A DNA stretch of 58,999 nucleotides from Treponema sp. (GCA_031266095.1 JAISBR010000139.1:1-58999), one strand, 5' to 3'; counted from the stretch's first letter, positions 1 to 7,419 are shown. Made by a program: numbers and translations. The notes: generated by a model not told the origin, from the letters alone.

Positions 1-758
1 TCGGCCCTGACCTTATCGATCAAAAAGGCTATGGTAGACGCGCTGCATTCGGTTTCCGTGGAACAGCCGGGGAAGGCCGCAAAGTAATTCAGGCCGTAGG
101 CGTCGGCAAAGTAGCGGAAGGGAAAGCGGTCTCCAAAGATAACGGTCTTCCGGTTCGCGCCGTCTATCATATTCTGAAAAGATGCGTCCAAATCCGTTAA
201 TCTTGCCAGATAGGACGCGGTGTTTTTTTCATACGCCGCCGCGTTGGCCGGGTCCCGCTGTTTAAGCGTATCGGCGATTTTTTGGACAATGAGTTTCGCG
301 TTTTTGGGAGAAGTCCAGACGTGTTCGTCGTATTCGACTTCTTCTTCCGAATCCTCCCCTTCCTCCTCGTCCTGCATTCCTTCGACAATAACTTCTTCCA
401 CCACTTCCACGCAGTCCATGAGGGTGACGATTTCCATGCGGCCCGTATCCTTTGATTCAAGGATACGCTCGACCCACGCGTCGGATTCTCCCCCCACATA
501 AATAAATACATCGCAGTTTTGTACCGTGATAATATCCTGAGGGGTCGGTTCATAGGAGTGGCTTTCCGCTCCGGGCTTTAACAGCATGGTGAGATTAACC
601 TTGTCTCCGGCAACCTCACGGACAAAATCATAGGGCGGGAAAATAGTGGTAACTACATTTGTTTTTCCATCCTGCCTTCCCGTATCTTTCCGCCCTCCGG
701 CGGGTAAGGCCATCGTGATGGATACCACCGCGCAAACAAAAAAAACTAGTCGTTTCAT
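1..758 (-). CDS. ZnuA-like metal ABC transporter substrate-binding protein (3' end outside window)
   Basis: Periplasmic or lipid-anchored binding protein that captures Zn2+ (possibly Mn2+) for an ABC importer. The 252 residues visible start at ATG 758 after a CAGGAG ribosome site and open with a hydrophobic signal sequence (about 4-20). Metal-ligand candidates are His67 in ESHSYEPTP and His146 in YDEHVWTSP. The usual third-ligand site reads GDRFPFRYF (Asp210 instead of His), a variant I recall from clostridial-type members. The flexible loop before His146 (about 121-144) is almost all Asp/Glu rather than His-rich. The C-terminal lobe runs off the window, so the membrane and ATPase genes may lie to the left. 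The Fur-family gene upstream on the same strand fits zinc-responsive control. Family is confident; exact metal is inferred. Confidence 0.87.
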   Translation of the reverse strand, partial: MKRLVFFVCAVVSITMALPAGGRKDTGRQDGKTNVVTTIFPPYDFVREVAGDKVNLTMLLKPGAESHSYEPTPQDIITVQNCDVFIYVGGESDAWVERILESKDTGRMEIVTLMDCVEVVEEVIVEGMQDEEEGEDSEEEVEYDEHVWTSPKNAKLIVQKIADTLKQRDPANAAAYEKNTASYLARLTDLDASFQNMIDGANRKTVIFGDRFPFRYFADAYGLNYFAAFPGCSTETECSASTIAFLIDKVRA

Positions 759-791
759 ACAAATAAACTCCTGTTAGATTAAAGAATGGAC

Positions 792-908
792 TTGTTCAAC
801 AACCTATTTTACTGAACCCTGTCGGGTTCTGGTTGTTGAACAAATCTTGCAAAAGGCTCCGCCTTTTGCTGGTTTTATAAGGAATTTGTTCGATAACTGA
901 AGTTATCG
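792..908. repeat. Cluster of three hairpins upstream of the znuA-like gene
   Basis: Three inverted repeats lie in the 188-base gap. First, TTGTTCAACAACC (792-804) pairs perfectly with 831-843, with an inner GAACCC/GGGTTC stem (814-829). Second, GCAAAAGG/CCTTTTGC (849-869). Third, CGATAACT/AGTTATCG (891-908) with a two-base centre. The stems have no clear U-tract, so they look like dispersed palindromic elements or leader structure rather than plain terminators. The third belongs to the CTGAAG-centred hairpin family seen elsewhere in the window. Confidence 0.7.
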
Positions 909-946
909 AGCAGGTCTATTAAAAGCGGCGATCACCGGTTCATCGA

Positions 947-1240
947 TCACAAGTTCATTTTTATTTTCAGCCGCACTGAGCTTAACGGGATAAAACGGAA
1001 AACAGCAAAATTCAAAACAAGGGCAGCCAAAAAAAGGGCGGTTACGGAAAGGCCGGGATGAAACACGGAGTATTTAGGCTGCCGGGAGAAATTTTCCGCC
1101 CTCTGTATCAGGAGGCATACGGGGCAGCTTCCGCCGGAGCAGTCATGATCCGAATGAACGGCGATAAGGGTTTCCGAAACGCAGGAGGCCATGATAAAAC
1201 AGAGCGAAAGGCTTATCCAAAAGCCCCGCAGCCCGCTCAT
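947..1240 (-). CDS. Small membrane protein with His/Cys-rich CPVC motif, zinc-locus associated
   Basis: 97 residues from ATG 1240. An upstream ATG at 1300 would overlap the fur-type gene and gives an unlikely leader. A hydrophobic segment (about 6-24) is followed by HSDHDCSGGSCPVCLLIQ (about 29-46), a compact set of two His and three Cys suited to metal binding. A second hydrophobic stretch (about 64-84) follows, then a short basic tail. It lies 32 bases after the Fur-family gene and before the ZnuA-like gene on the same strand. I recall similar HxxHxC...CPVC membrane proteins beside zinc-uptake genes in Firmicutes, but know no function. Inference: a membrane metal sensor, chaperone or accessory factor for the transporter. 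The Shine-Dalgarno is weak, so translation may be coupled to the upstream gene. Confidence 0.7.
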   Translation of the reverse strand: MSGLRGFWISLSLCFIMASCVSETLIAVHSDHDCSGGSCPVCLLIQRAENFSRQPKYSVFHPGLSVTALFLAALVLNFAVFRFIPLSSVRLKIKMNL

Positions 1241-1272
1241 GACACACGTTCCGTACCTGGGTACTTCGTACC

Positions 1273-1695
1273 TTAGGGGATGGCAAGACATTTTTTGCAA
1301 GCCCCATAAAAAACGGTTTTAAGCAGGTCAATTTGAAAATTATGGCTGCCAAGAAGATGCCCTTCGATTTCGTCCAGGAAATCGCAGTCCATGTGGATAA
1401 GGCTGCCGCAAATTTCGCATTTCAGATGAAAATGCCCCCGGCAAGTTGTCCCGTCGTCTACGTATTGATAACAGGCGCTTTTATCCCCATGCAGGACATA
1501 TTTACGGATTTCCCCCCGGACCGCCAGTTTTTCAAGATGCCGGTAAATAGTGGTGTGCCCAATCACCTCTTCCGTATTCCTAAAATGCCGTACCAGTTGG
1601 TTAACCGTTACGTGATTGTCCCCAAGGGACTTCATATACTCAAGAATACGCTGTCCCTGCCGGGTATGATAATTTGCCGGACGCTTGTGTACCAT
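1273..1695 (-). CDS. Fur-family metalloregulator (probable zinc repressor, Zur-like)
   Basis: 140-residue DNA-binding repressor of the Fur superfamily. An N-terminal winged helix (about 10-80) contains the recognition-helix signature GHTTIYRHLEKL (46-57). The C-terminal dimerisation half has HFHLKC (88-93) and two Cys pairs, CEIC (93-96) and ACKKC (C133/C136), the usual structural-zinc tetrad. It is first in a minus-strand unit with a small CPVC membrane protein and a ZnuA-like protein, so zinc is the likeliest effector. A palindromic ATGAAAA-N9-TTTTCAT dyad 38-61 bases upstream of the start suggests autoregulation. Fur, PerR or Mur identity cannot be excluded from sequence alone. Confidence 0.9.
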   Translation of the reverse strand: MVHKRPANYHTRQGQRILEYMKSLGDNHVTVNQLVRHFRNTEEVIGHTTIYRHLEKLAVRGEIRKYVLHGDKSACYQYVDDGTTCRGHFHLKCEICGSLIHMDCDFLDEIEGHLLGSHNFQIDLLKTVFYGACKKCLAIP

Positions 1696-1733
1696 AAAAA
1701 TCAGCGTATCATACCGGATTGATATTGGTCAAT

Positions 1734-1756
1734 ATGAAAATGAACATTGTTTTCAT
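1734..1756. promoter_or_regulatory. Fur/Zur-box-like dyad upstream of the repressor gene
   Basis: Perfect 7-bp inverted repeat ATGAAAA (1734-1740) / TTTTCAT (1750-1756) around a 9-base centre. Its AT-rich layout resembles Fur/Zur operators. It lies in the divergent gap between the fur-type gene and the ferredoxin gene, where it could control the metalloregulator promoter. Binding is inferred. Confidence 0.5.
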
Positions 1757-1831
1757 TTTGTCGTACACGTGCTATGGCTGCCGGTTCTTTCTTCAAGGGG
1801 CTTAACCGTACAATTCCATCCTAAATTATCC

Positions 1832-1860
1832 TTGCATTTGGCGAAAAGATACGGTATCCT
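1832..1860 (+). promoter_or_regulatory. Sigma-70-type promoter candidate for the ferredoxin gene
   Basis: TTGCAT (1832-1837) and TATCCT (1855-1860) are separated by exactly 17 bases. They are followed by an AGAGAGG ribosome site and the ferredoxin ATG at 1892. Confidence 0.5.
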
Positions 1861-1891
1861 GTTGTTATCTTAACAGTAAGAGAGGTTAGAT

Positions 1892-2065
1892 ATGGCGTAT
1901 AAGGTCAGTGATGAGTGCATAAATTGCGGTACTTGTGACAGTGAATGTCCGGTAGAAGCAATTTCCGAAAAAGACGGCGCCCGCTGGATAAATCCTGAGT
2001 TGTGTCAGGATTGCGGAGCCTGCGCCGGGGCATGCCCCGTTGGAGCAATTGCCGCCGCCTCCTAG
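1892..2065 (+). CDS. Small 2[4Fe-4S] ferredoxin
   Basis: 57-residue clostridial-type bacterial ferredoxin, a cytoplasmic one-electron carrier with two low-potential iron-sulphur clusters. Two internally homologous halves each carry CxxCxxCxxxCP: Cys9/12/15/19 (CINCGTCDSECP) and Cys39/42/45/49 (CQDCGACAGACP). All eight ligands are present. The length matches the family's usual 55-60 residues, so it looks complete. Start ATG 1892 follows AGAGAGG. It is transcribed away from the zinc locus and is monocistronic; a large hairpin immediately follows the stop. Such ferredoxins serve pyruvate:ferredoxin oxidoreductase and hydrogenases in anaerobes; the actual partner is not shown here. Confidence 0.95.
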   Translation: MAYKVSDECINCGTCDSECPVEAISEKDGARWINPELCQDCGACAGACPVGAIAAAS

Positions 2066-2130
2066 GAGCCTGTTGCACTTGTGGGTTTTTGCGTCACTTG
2101 TTCACCTGCGGTGAACTTGCCGCAAAAACC
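2062..2130 (+). repeat. Dispersed repeat (copy 1) with long hairpin after the ferredoxin gene
   Basis: Starts with CTAGGAGCCTGTTGCACTTG, then a stem GGTTTTTGCG (2084-2093) pairing with CGCAAAAACC (2121-2130), extended by TTCACC/GGTGAA near the apex. The first ~35 bases recur in reverse orientation at 29770-29822, and the CTAGGAGCCTG(C/T)TGC core recurs at 15007-15021. The hairpin could end the ferredoxin transcript but lacks a U-tract. Confidence 0.7.
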
Positions 2131-2157
2131 TCGATTAACGGGCTCCCGCGAACCTGC

Positions 2158-2188
2158 GGGGTATTAAACCAGACTTTCGGATAAAAAA
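2158..2188 (+). repeat. Dispersed repeat GGGGTATTAAACC (copy 1)
   Basis: GGGGTATTAAACC, a short variable gap, CTTTCG and an A-tract. Nearly the same string occurs at 38370-38400 after the ABC operon. Both copies lie in non-coding DNA just after a plus-strand gene. Origin unknown. Confidence 0.6.
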
Positions 2189-2289
2189 ACAACAATTTTT
2201 ATGAATTAAAGCTATAAAATTAAAATTTACGCTGTTTTTATGATAAATACGCTGGAATTTACACAAAACCATGTTACACTTGAAGGTAG

Positions 2290-4926
2290 ATGGCCTCAAA
2301 AAGCAACACCAATATACCGGCCTCCGCGGCGGAACAGTTGTTCCTGGAACGCCCCCGGGTCCACAACTTATTGGCAAAGGCCCTTGAGTACTACATAGTG
2401 GTTATCAGCGCCGGGGAGGGTTACGGCAAGACGTACGCGGTCAGCTCTTTTTTACAGAACCGGAGCGAGACTACGGCCTGGATAGTCTCTTCCAAGCGGG
2501 ATAATGTCCCCTGGAGATTCTGGGAAAGTTACTCCAATGCCATGGGGCTTTGTAAGCCCCAGACCGGAAAGGAGCTGCGGGAGATCGGCTTTCCCGAAAC
2601 AGCGCAGCAGTTCGACAAATGGATTGAGATAAACCAGCGGGAATTCAGCCTGCCGGGCAAGTATATAATAGTACGGGATGATTGTCACTGTATTGAATCC
2701 CGGGTCGTACTGGATTTTATCGAGCGGGCGCTGAGTTCTCCCATTATCAATCATACCCTGATATTGATAAGCCGCAACGAACCCACGCTCAATATCGCCC
2801 CGGCTTTGTCCAAGGGCTGGCTCACCAGAATCAATGCCGAAGAGCTGCTCTTTACCTGGGATGAAACCGCCTCCTATTTCAAGATGCGGCATATAGCGCT
2901 GTCCGACCGGGAAATTACCGCAATTCATCAGGACACCGAGGGCTGGCCCTTGGCCCTGGGCCTTCTGGCGACGGAGCTGGAAAAAGACGGGGCAGCGTAC
3001 AGCCGGCGTATTCTGGAAAAGGGCGGTTTCAGGGCTCTGGAAGACAATGTCTTTGCCGCCGTCCCGGAAGAACTACAGCGCTATCTCGTAAAACTTTCCC
3101 TTTTTGAACAATGGCCCGTGGAACTGCTGCAACAGACCTCCGCGGTGCTGTCGGAACCATACGGCTTCTCCGCAAAACTGCCGGCGGAGATGGAAAAACT
3201 GGGCGCGCTTATCCGTTACGACTATTATCTGCACGGCTACCAGATTCACGAGGTCTTTCTTGACTACCTGCGGGAAAAACAGCGGGAACTCCCGAAGGAA
3301 GAAATACAAGCGATCTGCGCCATCGCCGCCCGGTGGTGCCTTGAAAACAATCTGAGGATGGACGCGGCGATCAATTTTGAGCGGGCCGGCGATTATGCGG
3401 GCCTTGCGGCAATCGTGGATTCCTTCCCGCGGCTCATTCCCCGATCCGCCGTTCCCCTGCTCATGGACATTATCGAACGGTTGATTCGAATCGAAGACGG
3501 GGATGAGACTGACGGAAATTATATCTACCTGCGCTATGTGGTAAAGGGAAGGCTGTTCGTCAGTCTGTTCCACTTTGACGAGGCCATAGCGGTATTCAAG
3601 GAGAGCATCAGGCGTTTTGAGCTGCTGCCTCCGTCTCCGGCGGCTTTCCGGGTGCTCGCCGAAGCCTGGAACTATATGGGCCTCATCCATCTTTTCAGGT
3701 ATCGTTTTGGCGCTACCGAAGACTATAAGATCTGTTTTAAGCATGCGGAGGACTATTACCGGCGGCATCCCTGGCCCTTGTCCGGTTTTATGACTATCTG
3801 TACCGTCTCCACCTATCCCTGCCAGGTGGGACCCCATATAGGGGAGGGGGAATTCGCCCGGCGGGTCCACAGCTTTAGTTCCAGCATGGATACGTGGGCC
3901 GATTCGCTGAGCGGTTATTTTTCAGGCCTGGACGATCTTGCCCGCGCGGAGTTTGCCTATTATCAGGGAGATCTCAACGCCGCCGAGCAGTTCGCCCGCA
4001 GCGCCATTATCAAGGCCAGGGAACAGAATCAGTACGAGGTCGAACACCGCGCTCTTTTTTTTCTGATGCGGATCAATCTCCACCGGGGCGGCGTCGAAGA
4101 ACTGCTTGCGGCATGGAAACAAATGGATCCCCTGCTGGAAGTGGCGGAGTATACCAACCGCTACGCGGTCAATGACATCATTTCAGGCTGGATGTACACG
4201 CAGCTGAAGGAACAGCATAAAACTCCTTCCTGGCTCCGGGGCCGTTTTGAGACCATCGAGCTGTACTCCATAGCCCACAATTTTGAAGCCATGATAAAGG
4301 CAAAATATTTATACGCCGAACGGCAGTTCGACAGTGTGGTATCGTTTCTCAATTTGGAGAAGCACAAGACGGGTCTGAGGACGTATCTGCTGGGTATGTT
4401 GGAGATGGACAGCCTGAAGGCGGCGGCTCTCTGTCAGTTGGGAGAGGAAGCGGCGGCGGCGGCCCTCCTGGAAACAAGCTACCGGAAAGCCATCCTCAAT
4501 TCCCTCACCATGCCCTTTATCGAACTGGGTTACGACATGCGCCCCCTGGCGGCGGCGGCCCTGAGCGCCGGCAGCGCTATATCCCCGTCCTGGCTTGAGG
4601 ATATCCGCAGCCGGGCTTCCGCTTATGGCAAAAACCTATTCGCCATTGCCGAGCAGTTCCGATCCCAAAACCAGGACGGAGCCAGCGGGACAAAAATCTT
4701 TCTCACCAGCCGGGAGCGTGCGGTACTGCGCGGCCTTTCTCAGGGTCTCACCAGGGAAGAAATCGCCTCCGGTATCGGGCAGTCCCTGAGCAGCGTTAAA
4801 AGCCTTATCAGCAGCGCCTGCGAAAAACTGGGCGCCGTCAACCGCGCCGACGCCGTGCGGATCGCCTCGCTTATGGGGATACTGGATAATGAATCTCCTC
4901 GCCCTGAAGGGCGAGGTATCTTGTAA
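2290..4926 (+). CDS. Large ATP-binding LuxR-family (MalT-like) transcriptional regulator
   Basis: 878-residue signal-transduction ATPase/transcription activator of the MalT/LAL type. The N-terminus has a P-loop GEGYGKT (42-48) within an NTPase domain that also contains the RDDCH segment. The middle (about 330-790) is helical and TPR-like, as in the effector-sensing region of MalT. The C-terminus (about 804-865) is a LuxR helix-turn-helix with LTSRERAVLRGLSQGLTREEIA and SSVKSLI. MalT-class proteins oligomerise with ATP plus an inducer; the ligand here is unknown. ATG 2290 is preceded by GAAGG. It is monocistronic. The last 13 codons (DNESPRPEGRGIL) run through a perfect hairpin repeat, so the tail looks repeat-derived. 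Confidence 0.9.
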   Translation: MASKSNTNIPASAAEQLFLERPRVHNLLAKALEYYIVVISAGEGYGKTYAVSSFLQNRSETTAWIVSSKRDNVPWRFWESYSNAMGLCKPQTGKELREIGFPETAQQFDKWIEINQREFSLPGKYIIVRDDCHCIESRVVLDFIERALSSPIINHTLILISRNEPTLNIAPALSKGWLTRINAEELLFTWDETASYFKMRHIALSDREITAIHQDTEGWPLALGLLATELEKDGAAYSRRILEKGGFRALEDNVFAAVPEELQRYLVKLSLFEQWPVELLQQTSAVLSEPYGFSAKLPAEMEKLGALIRYDYYLHGYQIHEVFLDYLREKQRELPKEEIQAICAIAARWCLENNLRMDAAINFERAGDYAGLAAIVDSFPRLIPRSAVPLLMDIIERLIRIEDGDETDGNYIYLRYVVKGRLFVSLFHFDEAIAVFKESIRRFELLPPSPAAFRVLAEAWNYMGLIHLFRYRFGATEDYKICFKHAEDYYRRHPWPLSGFMTICTVSTYPCQVGPHIGEGEFARRVHSFSSSMDTWADSLSGYFSGLDDLARAEFAYYQGDLNAAEQFARSAIIKAREQNQYEVEHRALFFLMRINLHRGGVEELLAAWKQMDPLLEVAEYTNRYAVNDIISGWMYTQLKEQHKTPSWLRGRFETIELYSIAHNFEAMIKAKYLYAERQFDSVVSFLNLEKHKTGLRTYLLGMLEMDSLKAAALCQLGEEAAAAALLETSYRKAILNSLTMPFIELGYDMRPLAAAALSAGSAISPSWLEDIRSRASAYGKNLFAIAEQFRSQNQDGASGTKIFLTSRERAVLRGLSQGLTREEIASGIGQSLSSVKSLISSACEKLGAVNRADAVRIASLMGILDNESPRPEGRGIL
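4897..4916. repeat. CTGAAG-centred hairpin at the 3' end of the LuxR-type gene
   Basis: Perfect 8-bp arms CCTCGCCC (4897-4904) and GGGCGAGG (4909-4916) with a TGAA loop. It encodes part of the C-terminal tail of the regulator. The apex matches hairpins at 891-908 and 55177-55200 although the stems differ. Confidence 0.65.
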
Positions 4927-5002
4927 AGGTAGTGTAAAAATCAACGAAGAACACCCAAAAAGCTTGAAAATACAGGGGAAAATTCGCATTTTCCACAAAA
5001 AC

Positions 5003-5224
5003 TTACTGATGAAACACCTTGACAAAGCGTTTGATAATCCGGGAGTTTATGTTTGAAATAGTCCCCCCGACTGAAAACCCCGCAGTGTTTTGGTGCCCGC
5101 CGCCGAAAGATGCGGTAATGGCCGTCACATCATATGCCTCAAGGCCGCCGATTCTGCCGGGTGCGGAACAGTCACCAATGATAACTTTCGCACCGGCCTT
5201 TAGCGCCGTCTTTGCTGGACACAT
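5003..5224 (-). pseudogene. Fragment resembling the C-terminus of a DHH/DHHA1-type phosphoesterase
   Basis: The 73-residue frame contains ASFGGGHQNTAGFSVGG (about 39-55), close to the DHHA1 substrate-binding motif (FGGGGHxxAAG) of NrnA/RecJ-like phosphoesterases, preceded by GRIGGLEAYDVTAI. The DHH catalytic half is absent. Upstream sequence reads as plausible protein in another frame (TTVRTEIDVSSKDG), hinting at a frameshift. No ribosome site precedes the ATG. I read it as a decayed remnant left between two live genes; a very short intact gene is less likely. Confidence 0.45.
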
Positions 5225-5286
5225 CGATTTCGGTACGCACGGTGGTGTGGGAGGACGGCTACTCAGATAATGGGTAGCCTCCTACT

Positions 5287-6228
5287 CTATTCCCCGTTAT
5301 CCGCTTCACGGAGGCCGTAGCCCTCGTTCTTGTCGTTGTTACTGTCTCCGGCGGGTTCCACATGGACCATAATATCGTAAACCCCCTCCACCCGTGTCTT
5401 GATGGCCGCCTCGACCCGGCTGGCTATCCGGTGGGCGTCCTGCACGGTGATATCTGGGGCCACCTCAATATCAATATCGATATCCCAGAGTCCTGCGATA
5501 CGCCGCATACGGGTACGGTGGGGATTCCCCGCGCCCGCCACCGAATGGACGGCCTCGAAGACCGCCCGGTACGATCCCTGGCCGGCGCTTCCGTCCATCA
5601 GTTCCGTATTCACTTCGGTGAATATCCCGATCGCCGACTTGATTACCCACAGGCCCACGAGGATAGCCACAACCGAATCCACCGCGCCGATCCCCGTTAG
5701 CATGGATAGTCCCAAGCCCAAGAGTACGCCTGCGGAAATAACCACATCGGCGGCCATATTCCTGGCGTTTGCCCTGAGGATGATCGAATCTGCCTTTTTT
5801 CCGAAGAAATACTGGCTCAGGGCGAGGAGAAGCTTCCCGACGATGGAGACGAGTGTGACGAGGAAAGCCGGAGCGTCGGGCACGGCGTGATGCGATCCAT
5901 TCAGGAGATCCCTTCCGGAATCGAGGATGAGCTGAGCGCCGGCAAAGAACAGAATGCAGGCGAGGAGCGCTGTGGCGATGGTCTCCGCCCGACCGTGTCC
6001 CCACGGGTGTTTCCGATCCGCCGGCCGGTCGATCACGCCGGCAATCGCCAGAGACATTATCGCGATGAGGACATCCACCGATGAATCGATCCCATCGCCT
6101 ATTACGGAGAGACTCCCCGCGTCGAACCCTGCCCATATCTTGATTACCGCGAGGATGGTGTTGCCCAGGAGTGCGGTTATCGAGGCTGTCCTGATGATCC
6201 TCGCCCTGCCGCTGTTAATTTTTCTCAT
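5287..6228 (-). CDS. Cation diffusion facilitator (CDF) family metal exporter
   Basis: 313-residue inner-membrane metal/H+ antiporter of the FieF/ZitB type, with about six transmembrane helices and a C-terminal cytoplasmic metal-binding domain (about 215-300, with MVHVEP at its end). TM2 holds GDGIDSSVD with the expected D48xxxD52 pair, and HPWGHGRAE (74-82) follows. In TM5 the usual H/D-xxx-D pair reads N157MAAD161, so one of the four transport-site ligands is Asn. This could shift selectivity away from Zn2+, but that is inference. The C-terminal tail (GDSNNDKNEGYGLREADNGE) is charged. Monocistronic; a possible detoxification partner of the zinc locus 4 kb away. Confidence 0.9.
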   Translation of the reverse strand: MRKINSGRARIIRTASITALLGNTILAVIKIWAGFDAGSLSVIGDGIDSSVDVLIAIMSLAIAGVIDRPADRKHPWGHGRAETIATALLACILFFAGAQLILDSGRDLLNGSHHAVPDAPAFLVTLVSIVGKLLLALSQYFFGKKADSIILRANARNMAADVVISAGVLLGLGLSMLTGIGAVDSVVAILVGLWVIKSAIGIFTEVNTELMDGSAGQGSYRAVFEAVHSVAGAGNPHRTRMRRIAGLWDIDIDIEVAPDITVQDAHRIASRVEAAIKTRVEGVYDIMVHVEPAGDSNNDKNEGYGLREADNGE

Positions 6229-6296
6229 AATTATTTTTCCTGTTCTTAGGACCTTGTCAATACAAGGATCACAGGGCCCTTTTACCGGGCGGGCCC

Positions 6297-6324
6297 GCTT
6301 TGAAAACTGCGGTTTTGAAAAAGC
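6297..6324. repeat. Hairpin upstream of the CDF gene
   Basis: Inverted repeat GCTTTGAAAAC...GGTTTTGAAAAAGC, followed within 20 bases by the end of the convergent-side gene at 6344. A GGGCCC...GGGCCC pair sits just before it (6277-6296). It resembles the AAAACTGAAGTTTT-type hairpins but with a GC-rich apex. Confidence 0.5.
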
Positions 6325-6343
6325 TTCGGTCTATTACGGAACA

Positions 6344-7027
6344 TTACCGCGCTTTTAGCGTATACACCCAGGTATTTCCTTTTTTTCCAATCCTTTTGAC
6401 GATTTTCAGCTTGGTAAGTACATAGAGGGTCTTTCTCGCCGTGTGGACGCCTATTCCCACCCGTTCCGCAAGCAGAAAGGTGGTGAATTCCTCGCTTTTT
6501 TTAAAAGGGACAAAACGGCGATAATCTTTGAGGCTTTCCAGGGCGATACTTTCATGCCAGGTGAAGGGTTCCCGGTTCAGGATACTTAGTCCTTTCCGCC
6601 GCCAGGAGCCTTTGCCGTCCTGTATTCGTTTTTCCACAATATCCAGCAGCGCGAGCTCTATGCTCAGGCCGGGGATCAGGGGCAGTTCCGGGGCGTAAAG
6701 CAAGGCCGCAAACAAATCCCAGGGGTTTCCCCGGCGGGGGCTTTTCCGCCGGTACAGGACTTTTCCCCCGCTGTCCAATACCTCGATGTATTTGACGACA
6801 ATCACCGGGTGAATGATCCGCAGCCCACCCCGGGAGGCCAGCTCCCGCGCTTTTTGCCGCAGGGGAGCGAAACTGCCGGTTTGCACTTCGATAAATTCCC
6901 CCCCGGCGCTTACCCCGTCCGCAACATAACCCCCGGCGTCTACCTCCGTTTGTCCGTCCGGACCGGCATAGCGGAATTTTAATATCCGATGCAGGCTGCT
7001 CTCCCGCTCGATCCCGATCTTATTCAT
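6344..7027 (-). CDS. Unknown protein: possible PD-(D/E)XK-like domain plus C-terminal winged helix
   Basis: 227 residues, not assigned to a named family. The N-terminal ~75 residues contain ERESSLH, EVDAGGYVADG and GEFIEVQTGSFAPLRQKA. An acidic residue before a strand, then E-x-Q, is the spacing seen in E-V-Q-T variants of the PD-(D/E)XK nuclease fold. The middle is basic (YRRKSPRRG). The C-terminal ~60 residues (LAERVGIGVHTARKTLYVLTKLKIVKRIGKKGNTWVYTL) look like a winged helix-turn-helix with a wing. Its ATG overlaps the stop of the upstream small gene by four bases (ATGA), so the two are co-translated. Function is not established: nuclease-like regulator or accessory DNA-binding protein are both possible. 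Confidence 0.6.
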   Translation of the reverse strand: MNKIGIERESSLHRILKFRYAGPDGQTEVDAGGYVADGVSAGGEFIEVQTGSFAPLRQKARELASRGGLRIIHPVIVVKYIEVLDSGGKVLYRRKSPRRGNPWDLFAALLYAPELPLIPGLSIELALLDIVEKRIQDGKGSWRRKGLSILNREPFTWHESIALESLKDYRRFVPFKKSEEFTTFLLAERVGIGVHTARKTLYVLTKLKIVKRIGKKGNTWVYTLKAR

Positions 7028-7275
7028 GTATGAGCCAAAAGTTCTTCTACGCTGAGCAGCTCCAAGTAATGGTAAGTTTCATTCCCCCCCTTATTTTCTT
7101 CTGTTTTTATTTTGGTAATCCGGAAAGCGATCATCCGGTTGGTGGGGAGGGGAAGGGGGAGTAACCTGCCGTTAATATCCACGATGCCGTTTATCGGAAG
7201 CCGTCCAGATATTTCCTGAATATCACCTTCGGGGAAAACAACGAAATATTCATTCGTAAACATATAGGAAAGCAT
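7024..7275 (-). CDS. Small protein of unknown function, translationally coupled partner
   Basis: 83 residues from ATG 7275; an internal ATG at 7260 (MFTNEYFVVFPEG) is an equally plausible start because neither has a good Shine-Dalgarno. Predicted mostly beta: FVVFPEGDIQEISGRLPINGIVDINGRLLPLPLPTNRMIAFRI is cut into short strands by Gly/Pro, followed by an acidic C-terminus. No recognised domain. It overlaps the next gene by 4 bases and is transcribed away from mraZ, sharing the divergent AT-rich gap 7276-7463. Confidence 0.6.
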   Translation of the reverse strand: MLSYMFTNEYFVVFPEGDIQEISGRLPINGIVDINGRLLPLPLPTNRMIAFRITKIKTEENKGGNETYHYLELLSVEELLAHT

Positions 7276-7388
7276 ATCGTAAAGCAGATAAAATCTGCAA
7301 GGGATTTAGAAATACTACATGCGCGTATAGATGAAAAGTAAAAAAAAATACTTTTTTTCGAAAGTTTTTCTTTAGTTTTCGCTTGAGT

Positions 7389-7416
7389 TTGACAGTTTTT
7401 GTATATATACTGTAAT
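7389..7416 (+). promoter_or_regulatory. Promoter candidate for the mraZ-led operon
   Basis: TTGACA (7389-7394, consensus) with TGTAAT (7411-7416) 16 bases later, in a strongly AT-rich gap. It directly precedes the MraZ-box repeats, where a repressor would block transcription. Confidence 0.6.
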
Positions 7417-7419
7417 TAA

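Noticed and set aside
5019..5270. 83-codon plus-strand frame in the DHHA1-like remnant
   Set aside because: No similarity or ribosome site; complementary to the recognisable DHHA1 motif.
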